A stretch of 64,000 bases of DNA. Source: Lichenicola sp965198575. Its GTDB lineage: Bacteria > Pseudomonadota > Alphaproteobacteria > Acetobacterales > Acetobacteraceae. Below the pieces are notes generated by a model. That model worked only from the letters and a program-made list of their open reading frames with translations. It had not been told where the DNA came from and made no database searches. Positions 51,141 to 58,566 of this stretch are shown piece by piece. Location of the stretch: assembly GCF_965198575.1 (NCBI RefSeq), contig NZ_OZ240671.1, positions 930,001 to 994,000 of the forward strand. The letters are read 5' to 3'. Made by a program: the position numbers and the translations under genes. The stretch's first letter is position 1. Each line of letters starts with the position of its first letter.

Positions 51141-51946
51141 GCGCCGCGCATTCCGACCTCGGCCCGGACCGGGACCGTCTGCTCGACACCGCCCTCGCCG
51201 CCATCGACGCAGCCGGCGCGATCGTGCGGCCGTTCTTCCGCACCCCGCTGGATGCCGAGATCAAGGGCGACCGCAGCCCGGTCACGCTGGCCGACCGCAA
51301 CGCCGAGCTCGCCATCCGCGCGCTGCTGGCCGAGCGCACCCCCGAATGCGGCATCCTCGGCGAGGAGTTCGGCCTCGAGCGACCAGAGGCCCGCCTGCGC
51401 TGGGTGCTCGATCCGATCGACGGCACCCGCGCCTTCATCACCGGCCGCCCGACCTTCGGCATCCTGATCGGGCTGCTCGCCGACGGCCTTCCGGTGCTGG
51501 GCGTCATCGACCAGCCGATCACCGGGGAGCGCTGGATCGGCATCGCCGGCGAGCCCACCCGATTCACTGGCCCGTTCGGCGGAACTGCCGGCACCCGGCG
51601 CTGCCCCGAGTTGGCGCTGGCAGAACTCTCCTGCACCACGCCCGCGATGCTCGACGACAGCACCTGCCCCCGCTTCCAGGCACTGGAACAGGGCGTCCAG
51701 CGCGTCTCCTGGGGCGGCGACTGCTACGCATACGGGCTGCTGGCACTCGGCCAGATCGACATCATCGCCGAGCGCGACATGAAGATCTGGGACTGGGCCG
51801 CCCTGGTGCCGGTGATCGAGGGTGCCGGCGGCCGCGTGACCGACTGGAACGGCCAGCCTCTGCGCGCCGATGGTGACGGCAGCGTGCTGGCCCTCGGCGA
51901 CGCCCGGCTGGCGGACCAGGTGACCCGGCTGCTCGCCGCGCGATAG
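51137..51946 (+). CDS. hisN: Inositol monophosphatase family phosphatase, histidinol-phosphatase (HisN) type
   Basis: 269-residue Mg-dependent phosphatase that most likely releases phosphate from histidinol phosphate in histidine synthesis. Metal-site motifs are ILGEEFGLE (Glu), DPIDGTRAFITGRP (Asp pair) and WDWAALVPVIEGAGG (Asp). RAFITGRPTFG distinguishes HisN from plain inositol phosphatases. The TTG start at 51137 overlaps the cytochrome TGA (TTGA), so it is coupled to an unrelated gene. Other IMPase-family substrates cannot be excluded. Confidence 0.88.
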   Translation: MSAAHSDLGPDRDRLLDTALAAIDAAGAIVRPFFRTPLDAEIKGDRSPVTLADRNAELAIRALLAERTPECGILGEEFGLERPEARLRWVLDPIDGTRAFITGRPTFGILIGLLADGLPVLGVIDQPITGERWIGIAGEPTRFTGPFGGTAGTRRCPELALAELSCTTPAMLDDSTCPRFQALEQGVQRVSWGGDCYAYGLLALGQIDIIAERDMKIWDWAALVPVIEGAGGRVTDWNGQPLRADGDGSVLALGDARLADQVTRLLAAR

Positions 51947-52042
51947 CTGCCATTCGCGGCGGCGCTACCCGTCCGCGCCGGTTTCCGTTAGGCACCTGGA
52001 ACACGCACCTCCGTTCCCTGCCGAAACAACCGCGGATCATCG

Positions 52043-53287
52043 ATGGCCAGCCAGTTCTCCCTGCCCAAGGACCGCATCCGGATCCTGCTGCTGGAAGGCG
52101 TGCACGACACCGCCGTCGAGCTGTTCGCACACAGCGGCTATGCGTCGGTCACCCGCCATGCCGGCGCCCTCTCCGGTGCCGACCTCGCCGCCGCCCTCGA
52201 GGGCGTGCATGTCATCGGCATCCGCAGCCGCACCCAGCTGACCGCCGAGATCATCGAGGGCGCCGACAAGCTGATCGCCGTCGGTTGCTTCTGCATCGGC
52301 ACCAACCAGGTGGCGCTCGGCGCCGCCGCGAGCCGCGGGATCCCGGTGTTCAACGCGCCCTACAGCAATACCCGCAGCGTGGCCGAGCTCGTCATGGGCG
52401 AGATCGTCATGCTGATGCGGCGGATCTTCCCGAAATCGGTCTCGGCGCACCAGGGCGGCTGGGACAAGTCCGCCGCCGATAGCTGGGAGGTGCGCGGCAA
52501 GACGCTCGGCATCGTCGGTTACGGCAGCATCGGCAGCCAGCTTTCGGTGCTGGCGGAAGCCTTTGGCATGCGGGTGATCTATTTCGACGTGAACGACAAG
52601 CTGGGCCACGGCAACGCCTCCGCCGCGCCCACGCTGGAGAGCCTGCTGGGCCAGAGCGACGTGGTCAGCCTGCACGTGCCGCAGACGCACGAGACCGACC
52701 TGCTGATCGGCGAGGCCGAGATCCGCGCCATGAAGCCCGGCAGCTTCCTGCTGAACAACGCGCGCGGCAACGTCGTCGATTTGGAGGCGCTGGCCCGGGC
52801 ACTCGACGACCGCCACCTGCTGGGGGCCGCGATCGACGTGTTCCCGGTGGAGCCGAGCAGCAACAACGAGCCTTTCGTGACGCCGCTGCAGGGCCGCGAC
52901 AACGTCATCCTGACCCCCCATATCGGCGGCTCGACGGCAGAGGCGCAGGCCCGCATCGGCGTCGAGGTGGCGCGCAAGCTGATCGAGTACAGCGATGTCG
53001 GCGCCACCCTGGGTGCAGTGAACTTCCCGCAGGTGCAGTTGCCGCCACGCCCCCGCGGCACCCGCTTCATGCACGTGCATCGCAACGCGCCCGGCATCCT
53101 GCGGCGGATCAACGAGATCTTCTCCGAGGCCGGTGCCAATATCGCCGCGCAGTTCCTGCAGACCGACGGCGAGCTCGGCTACGTCGTGGTGGAGGCTGAA
53201 ACCCAGCGCAACGAGGACATGGCGATCCTGGCCAGGCTGCGTGAGCTCGACGGCACCATCCGCGCGCGGCTGCTGTATCAGCGCTAA
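52043..53287 (+). CDS. serA: D-3-phosphoglycerate dehydrogenase
   Basis: 414-residue first enzyme of serine synthesis, of the E. coli type. NAD motif GYGSIGSQ (about 169-176), catalytic NARGNVVD (Arg), VEPSSNNEPF (Glu) and TPHIGGSTAEAQ (His). The C-terminal ACT domain (about 340-414) starts RFMHVHRNAPGILRRINEIF and ends GTIRARLLYQR, the serine-feedback site. Start ATG at 52043. It stands alone, about 95 bases behind hisN. Confidence 0.95.
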   Translation: MASQFSLPKDRIRILLLEGVHDTAVELFAHSGYASVTRHAGALSGADLAAALEGVHVIGIRSRTQLTAEIIEGADKLIAVGCFCIGTNQVALGAAASRGIPVFNAPYSNTRSVAELVMGEIVMLMRRIFPKSVSAHQGGWDKSAADSWEVRGKTLGIVGYGSIGSQLSVLAEAFGMRVIYFDVNDKLGHGNASAAPTLESLLGQSDVVSLHVPQTHETDLLIGEAEIRAMKPGSFLLNNARGNVVDLEALARALDDRHLLGAAIDVFPVEPSSNNEPFVTPLQGRDNVILTPHIGGSTAEAQARIGVEVARKLIEYSDVGATLGAVNFPQVQLPPRPRGTRFMHVHRNAPGILRRINEIFSEAGANIAAQFLQTDGELGYVVVEAETQRNEDMAILARLRELDGTIRARLLYQR

Positions 53288-53386
53288 GTCTCACGGGTTC
53301 GTGATCGTGCGCGCCGGGGCGATGCCCTGGCCGACGCCTGGAACCCGGCCGATGGTGCAACCGACAGACAGCCAGGGGCTACATCG

Positions 53387-54373
53387 ATGCACATCCTGAT
53401 CCTCGGCGCCGCCGGGATGATCGGCCGCAAGCTTGTCGATCGGCTGGTGAGTGATGGCCGGCTCGGCGACCAGGCCGTGACCCAGCTGACCCTGGCCGAC
53501 GTGATCGCCGCCCCGTCCCCGGCAGGTTTTGCCGGGACCGTCGACAGCCGCGCGGTCGATCTCTCGTCGGACCATGTCGCAGCCGACCTCGTCGCCGGCC
53601 GCCCGGACGTGATCTTCCACCTGGCCGCGATCGTCTCGGGCGAGGCGGAGGCCGATCTCGAGACCGGCTACCGGGTCAATCTCGACGGCACCCGCTCCCT
53701 CTTCGACGCGATCAGGCTTCAGGGCGCCGAAAGCGGCTGGCGTCCGCGCGTCGTGTTCTCGTCCTCGAACGCGGTGTTCGGCGGCCCGCTGCCCGGCGTG
53801 ATCGGCGACGACTACGTGGTCACGCCGCAGACCAGCTACGGCACCCAGAAGCTGATCGGCGAGCTGCTGCTGGCGGACTATTCCCGCCGCCACATCTTCG
53901 ACGGCATCGGGCTGCGGCTGCCGACCATTTGCGTGCGCCCGGGCAAGCCCAACCGTGCCGCCTCCAGCTTCTTCTCCGGCATCATCCGCGAGCCGCTCGC
54001 CGGCCAGGAGGCGATCCTGCCGGTGGCCGACACCGTGCGCCACTGGATGACCAGCCCGCGCTCGGCGATCGGCTTCCTGCTGCATGCCGCCACGCTGGAT
54101 CTTGCACGCGTGGGCGAGCGGCCGAACCTGACCATGCCGGGCCTGTCGGTCACCGTGGCCGAGCAGATCGAGGCGCTGCGACGGATTGCCGGCGATCGCA
54201 CCGTGGCGCTGATCCGACGCGAGCCCGATCCGGTGATCGAACGCATCGTCGGCGGCTGGGCGCAGGCGTTCGAGGCCGGCCAGGCCCGGGCACTCGGCTT
54301 CACCGCCGAGACCCGCTTCGACGACATCATCCAGGCGCATATCGACGACGAGCTCGGCGGCCATATCGGCTGA
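53387..54373 (+). CDS. denD: D-erythronate dehydrogenase-like NAD-dependent epimerase/dehydratase
   Basis: 328-residue extended SDR, closest in motif pattern to DenD, which oxidises the 2-hydroxyl of four-carbon acids such as D-erythronate. Rossmann start MHILILGAAGMIGRKLVDRL, HLAAIVSGEAEADLETGYRVNL, SSSNAVFGG, and catalytic Tyr/Lys in TSYGTQKLIGELLL. LPTICVRPGKPNRAASSFFSGIIREPLAG is characteristic. The gene is followed by a sugar-acid-type MFS transporter. The partner OtnK/OtnC/OtnI genes are absent, so the exact substrate is inferred. Confidence 0.88.
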   Translation: MHILILGAAGMIGRKLVDRLVSDGRLGDQAVTQLTLADVIAAPSPAGFAGTVDSRAVDLSSDHVAADLVAGRPDVIFHLAAIVSGEAEADLETGYRVNLDGTRSLFDAIRLQGAESGWRPRVVFSSSNAVFGGPLPGVIGDDYVVTPQTSYGTQKLIGELLLADYSRRHIFDGIGLRLPTICVRPGKPNRAASSFFSGIIREPLAGQEAILPVADTVRHWMTSPRSAIGFLLHAATLDLARVGERPNLTMPGLSVTVAEQIEALRRIAGDRTVALIRREPDPVIERIVGGWAQAFEAGQARALGFTAETRFDDIIQAHIDDELGGHIG

Positions 54374-54419
54374 CCAGGCCCGCTCCGGCAACGACCGGAA
54401 ACCAGGGGAGACGTACGAC

Positions 54420-55781
54420 ATGGCCGATGTGATCGGAATGGCCGGGGTGCCGGTAAATGGCAGCCTGGCGCTGGGGCGGGCGGTGTCGAAAGCCAGGCTC
54501 CGGCTGATGCCGTTCCTGATCCTGATGTACATGATGGCGTTCCTGGACCGCTCCAATGTCGGGATCGCCAAGCAGGCGCTGCACGGCCAGGTCGGCATCT
54601 CGGAAGGGATGTTCGCCCTCGGCGCCGGCATCTTCTTCGTCGGCTATGCGATGTTCGAGGTGCCGAGCAACCTGATCCTGCACCGGGTCGGCGCCCGCGT
54701 CTGGCTCGCCCGCATCATGATCAGCTGGGGGATCGTGGCCGCCTGCACGATGTTCGTGACCGGCGCCACGTCGTTCGTCATCGTGCGGCTGCTGCTCGGC
54801 CTCGCCGAAGCCGGCTTCTTCCCCGGCGTGATCCTGTACCTGACCTACTGGTTCCCACCCGAGAACCGCGGCCAGATGCTCGGCATGTTCTATTTCGGCT
54901 ATCCGCTGGCACTGGTGATCGGCGGTCCGGTGTCGGGCGCGCTGCTCGGGCTGGAAGGCTGGCTCGGCCTGGCCGGCTGGCAGTGGATGTTCCTGATCGA
55001 GGGCATCCTGGCCGCGCTGGTCGGGGTGCTGACGCTGTTCGTGCTGCCCGACCGCCCCGCCGAGGTCGCCTGGCTGGAGCCCGAGGAGAAGGCCGCCCTC
55101 TCGGTCGTGCTGACCCGTGAGCTTGGCGAGAAGGCCGATGACGGCTCCGGCACCTTCGCCAGCGCGCTGCGCGACGTGCGGCTGCTGCAATACGTGCTGA
55201 TCTATTTCCTGATGCAGATCTGCAGCTACGGCGTGGTGTTCTACCTGCCGGACCAGGTCAGCCGGCTGCTCGGCGTCAAGATCGGCTTCCTGGTCGGGCT
55301 GGTCAGCGCCATTCCCTGGGTCTGCGCCATCATCTTCACGGCGATCTGGCCGGTGATCAGCCAGCGCCTGAACCTGCCCCGCCTGTTCTTCCAGGTATGC
55401 CTGGTCCTCATCGTGGGCGGCATCCTGGTCTCGGCACACTCGGCCCCGTTCGTCGCCATCGTGGCACTGTGTTTCGCGGCATCCGGCATCATCGCCTGCC
55501 AGGCGATCTTCTGGACCTTCCCGACCGACCGCTTCGCCGGCCTTGCCGCGGCCGGGGGCATCGCGGTGATCAACTCGATCGGTAACCTGGGCGGCTTCGT
55601 GGCGCCGAACCTGCGCGCCGCCGCCGACCGGATCTTCCACAGCCAGACCGCCGGCCTGCACACGCTCGCCATCGCCGGTGCGTGCGCCCTGCTGGCAACG
55701 CTGCTGCTACCTGCCCGCGGCCGGCGCGTGGCCGAGGTCGCCCTGCGCGACCAGCCGATCGGCCGGAGGAGACAGGCATGA
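54420..55781 (+). CDS. MFS transporter, anion:cation symporter family
   Basis: 453-residue transporter with twelve expected helices. It has the ACS-type N-terminus (RLMPFLILMYMMAFLDRSNVGIAK), then FVGYAMFEVPSNLILHRVGARVW, AEAGFFPGVILYLTYWFPPENRGQ, and a C-half with LGLEGWLGLAGWQWMFLIEGI. This group imports carboxylates and sugar acids (tartrate, galactonate, phthalate). Start ATG 54420 after GGGAGACGTACGAC. It sits between denD and an SDR gene whose ATG overlaps its stop. Confidence 0.92.
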   Translation: MADVIGMAGVPVNGSLALGRAVSKARLRLMPFLILMYMMAFLDRSNVGIAKQALHGQVGISEGMFALGAGIFFVGYAMFEVPSNLILHRVGARVWLARIMISWGIVAACTMFVTGATSFVIVRLLLGLAEAGFFPGVILYLTYWFPPENRGQMLGMFYFGYPLALVIGGPVSGALLGLEGWLGLAGWQWMFLIEGILAALVGVLTLFVLPDRPAEVAWLEPEEKAALSVVLTRELGEKADDGSGTFASALRDVRLLQYVLIYFLMQICSYGVVFYLPDQVSRLLGVKIGFLVGLVSAIPWVCAIIFTAIWPVISQRLNLPRLFFQVCLVLIVGGILVSAHSAPFVAIVALCFAASGIIACQAIFWTFPTDRFAGLAAAGGIAVINSIGNLGGFVAPNLRAAADRIFHSQTAGLHTLAIAGACALLATLLLPARGRRVAEVALRDQPIGRRRQA

Positions 55782-56578
55782 GCGACCGCCCGCATATCGC
55801 CCCGGCCAGCCGTGGTAAGGACACCGAGACCAGGCGGATCGCCCTGGTGACCGGCGCCGGCAGCGGCATCGGACGTGCGGTGACGCTGGCCTTGCTGGCC
55901 GATGGCTGGTCCGTGGTCCTCGCCGGCCGCCAGGATGCGACGCTGCGCGAGACCCGCCAGCTCGCCGGCGCCGACGACGCGCATACCCTGGTGCACCCGA
56001 CCGACGTTACCGATCCGGACTCGGTCGGCGCGTTGTTCGATGCCATCCGGGAGCGCTTCGGCCGGCTCGACCTGTTGTTCAACAACGCCGGCAGCAACGC
56101 ACCCGGGGTGCCGTTCGAGGCGCTGACCCTGGAGGACTGGAATCGCGTGGTGTCGGTCAACCTGACCGGCGTGTTCCTGTGCGCGCAGGCGGCGTTCCGG
56201 ATGATGCAGGCGCAGACCCCGCGCGGCGGCCGGATCATCAATAACGGCTCGATCTCGGCCAGCGCGCCGCGTCCGGACTCGGCGCCCTACACAGCCACCA
56301 AGCATGCGGTCACCGGCCTGACCAAGGCGCTGTCGCTCGACGGCCGCGCATACGACATCGCGGTCGGCCAGATCGATATCGGCAACGCGGTGACGGCGAT
56401 GGCGGCGCGCCTGCAGTCCGGCGCCAAGCAGGCTGACGGACGCATGGTCCCCGAGCCGATGATGGATGTCGCCGATGTCGGCCGCAGCGTGGTGTTCATG
56501 GCGTCGCTGCCGCTCGACACCAACATCCCGTTCCTGACCGTGATGGCCAACGCGATGCCGTTCATCGGCCGCGGCTGA
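55778..56578 (+). CDS. SDR family oxidoreductase
   Basis: 266-residue classical SDR. Cofactor motif TGAGSGIGRAV (about residues 26-36), NNAGSN, catalytic Ser in INNGSISAS, and Tyr/Lys in PYTATKHAV. The ATG at 55778 overlaps the MFS stop (ATGA), and a GGAGGAG-type site lies upstream. In this setting it likely oxidises or reduces the same sugar acid or alcohol handled by DenD and the transporter. The substrate cannot be named from sequence. Confidence 0.9.
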   Translation: MSDRPHIAPASRGKDTETRRIALVTGAGSGIGRAVTLALLADGWSVVLAGRQDATLRETRQLAGADDAHTLVHPTDVTDPDSVGALFDAIRERFGRLDLLFNNAGSNAPGVPFEALTLEDWNRVVSVNLTGVFLCAQAAFRMMQAQTPRGGRIINNGSISASAPRPDSAPYTATKHAVTGLTKALSLDGRAYDIAVGQIDIGNAVTAMAARLQSGAKQADGRMVPEPMMDVADVGRSVVFMASLPLDTNIPFLTVMANAMPFIGRG

Positions 56579-56656
56579 CCCCCGGCTCACGGCTGCCGTC
56601 AATCAGGCCTTAACCACGGCGCACGCAGAGTGCGGTTCCATTGCCGGAGCCGCCGC

Positions 56657-58150
56657 ATGCCGATCGCCCGTGTCCAGAGTTTTGCGTTCGCCGGCATCGA
56701 GGCGGTCCCTGTCGAGGTGCAGGTTCAGATCTCCAACGGCCTGCCGGCCTTCCTGATCGTCGGGCTGGCCGACAAGGCAGTGGGCGAGGCGCGCGAGCGG
56801 GTGCGTGCCGCCCTCACCGCGATGGGGCTGGCACTGCCGCCGAAGCGGGTCCTGATCAACCTGGCGCCGGCTGACCTGCAGAAGGAAGGCAGCCATTTCG
56901 ACCTGGCGATCGCGCTCGCTGTGCTGGCGGCGATGGACGTGCTGCCCCGCGACGAGGTGGCAGGCTACGCGGCACTTGGCGAGTTGTCGCTCGATGGCAG
57001 CGTCAATCCGGTGGCCGGCGTGCTGCCCGCCGCGATGGGAGCCTCGGCGCGCGATCTCGGCCTGATCTGCGCGCAGAGCCAGGGTGGGGAAGCCGCCTGG
57101 GCCGGCCGCATCGAGGTCCTGGCGACCCCCGACCTGTTGTCGCTGGTCAATCACTTCAAGGGCATCCAGGTGCTCAGTCCCCCAGCCCCGGCAGGTGTCG
57201 CAGAGGCTGGCCGGGTGCCTGACCTGATCGACGTCAAGGGCATGGAGACCGCCAAGCGCGCGCTCGAGATCGCCGCTGCCGGCGCCCACAGCATGCTGTT
57301 GATCGGCCCGCCGGGCGCCGGGAAATCGATGCTTGCCGCGCGGCTGCCGGGGCTGCTTCCGGATCTTTCGGCGAGCGAGGCCCTGGAAGTCAGCACCATC
57401 CACAGCATCGCGGGCCTGCTGCCGGGCGGCCGCCTGGTGAAGCGGCCACCGTTCCGCGAGCCGCATCATTCCGCGAGCCAGGCTGCCATCGTCGGCGGCG
57501 GCCCGCGTGCAAGGCCCGGCGAGGTCAGCCTGGCGCATCGCGGCGTGCTGTTCCTGGACGAGATGCCGGAGCTGCCGCGCCAGTCCCTGGAGGCGTTGCG
57601 CGCGCCGATCGAGACCGGCCGCACCACCGTGGCGCGCGCCGCCGGACATTTCACCTATCCGGCGCGGTTCCAGCTGATCGCGGCGATGAACCCGTGCCGC
57701 TGCGGTTATCTCGGCGACCCGATCCGCCAGTGCAGGCGTGCGCCCCGATGCGGCGAGGAATACATGGGCAAGATCAGCGGGCCGATGCTGGACCGCATCG
57801 ATCTCGCGGTGGAGGTGCGTTCCGTCGCTGCGTCGGAAATCGCCAGGGCACCTGCCGGCGAATCTTCCTGCACCGTAGCCACCCGGATCGCCTGCAGCCG
57901 CGCCAGGCAGCATCGCCGCCAGGACGGGCTCTGCAACGCGGAAGCCACTCCCGACCAATTCCCGGTCAGCGAGGAGGCGCGCGCCCTGAGCGAACAGGCC
58001 GCTGATCGAATGCAACTCTCGGCCCGCGGATATACCCGCCTGCTCCGAGTCTCACGCACCATTGCCGACCTGGACGACGTCGACACCGTGCAACGCCAAC
58101 ACGTCGCGGAAGCGCTCGGGTATCGCCATCGCGCCGTAGTGCGGGGATGA
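56657..58150 (+). CDS. comM: YifB/ComM family Mg-chelatase-like AAA+ ATPase
   Basis: 497-residue ATPase homologous to ComM, the hexameric branch-migration helicase that helps integrate transformed DNA. The N-terminal Lon-protease-like domain (MPIARVQSFAFAGIEAVPVEVQ, then GLADKAVGEARERVRAAL) is followed by Walker A GPPGAGKSMLAARLPG, Walker B VLFLDEMPELP, and AAMNPCRCGYLGDP. A C-terminal lid has SARGYTRLLRVSRTIADL. The ATG at 56657 follows CCGGAGC. Most Proteobacteria carry it, so it does not itself show competence. Confidence 0.95.
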   Translation: MPIARVQSFAFAGIEAVPVEVQVQISNGLPAFLIVGLADKAVGEARERVRAALTAMGLALPPKRVLINLAPADLQKEGSHFDLAIALAVLAAMDVLPRDEVAGYAALGELSLDGSVNPVAGVLPAAMGASARDLGLICAQSQGGEAAWAGRIEVLATPDLLSLVNHFKGIQVLSPPAPAGVAEAGRVPDLIDVKGMETAKRALEIAAAGAHSMLLIGPPGAGKSMLAARLPGLLPDLSASEALEVSTIHSIAGLLPGGRLVKRPPFREPHHSASQAAIVGGGPRARPGEVSLAHRGVLFLDEMPELPRQSLEALRAPIETGRTTVARAAGHFTYPARFQLIAAMNPCRCGYLGDPIRQCRRAPRCGEEYMGKISGPMLDRIDLAVEVRSVAASEIARAPAGESSCTVATRIACSRARQHRRQDGLCNAEATPDQFPVSEEARALSEQAADRMQLSARGYTRLLRVSRTIADLDDVDTVQRQHVAEALGYRHRAVVRG

Positions 58151-58210
58151 GCACCCAATGACGTTACGGTGAGTGACGGAACAAAACGGGCACACGCGTG
58201 TTGGCGTGTC

Positions 58211-58450
58211 ATGACAACGAACCCGAAAAAGCCCGACCCGGTGACCGAGCAGGATCTGCCGTCGAACACCGTCAAAGACCCCGATACCTGGGCCACCGGC
58301 GAGGAAACCATGACCGGAGCCCAGGCATCCTACCTGAAGACCTTGTCGGAGGAGGCCGGGGAGCCGTTCGACGAGACCCTCAACAAGGCCGAGGCTTCGA
58401 AACGGATCGACGCCTTGCAGGCAGCGACAGGCCGCGGCCGCAACCATTGA
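58211..58450 (+). CDS. DUF3072 protein
   Basis: 79-residue small soluble protein of the DUF3072 family, function unknown. Its marker is the block TGEETMTGAQASYLKTLSEEAGEPFDETLNKAEASKRIDAL (quoted in outline: TMTGAQ, YLKTLSEEAGE, NKAEASK-ID-L), an amphipathic helical pattern resembling SAP-like folds. The ATG at 58211 is preferred to an in-frame start at 58169. Single gene. Confidence 0.88.
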   Translation: MTTNPKKPDPVTEQDLPSNTVKDPDTWATGEETMTGAQASYLKTLSEEAGEPFDETLNKAEASKRIDALQAATGRGRNH

Positions 58451-58566
58451 CCTCGCCGCATTGTCATAGTTTGTAACGCCACAATCCGGCCAACCAATCG
58501 ACCGATTCTCGACCCGACACTGCGCCCGGATAAGGTCCCACTCTGGAGGCGCCTGCCGGGCGCATC

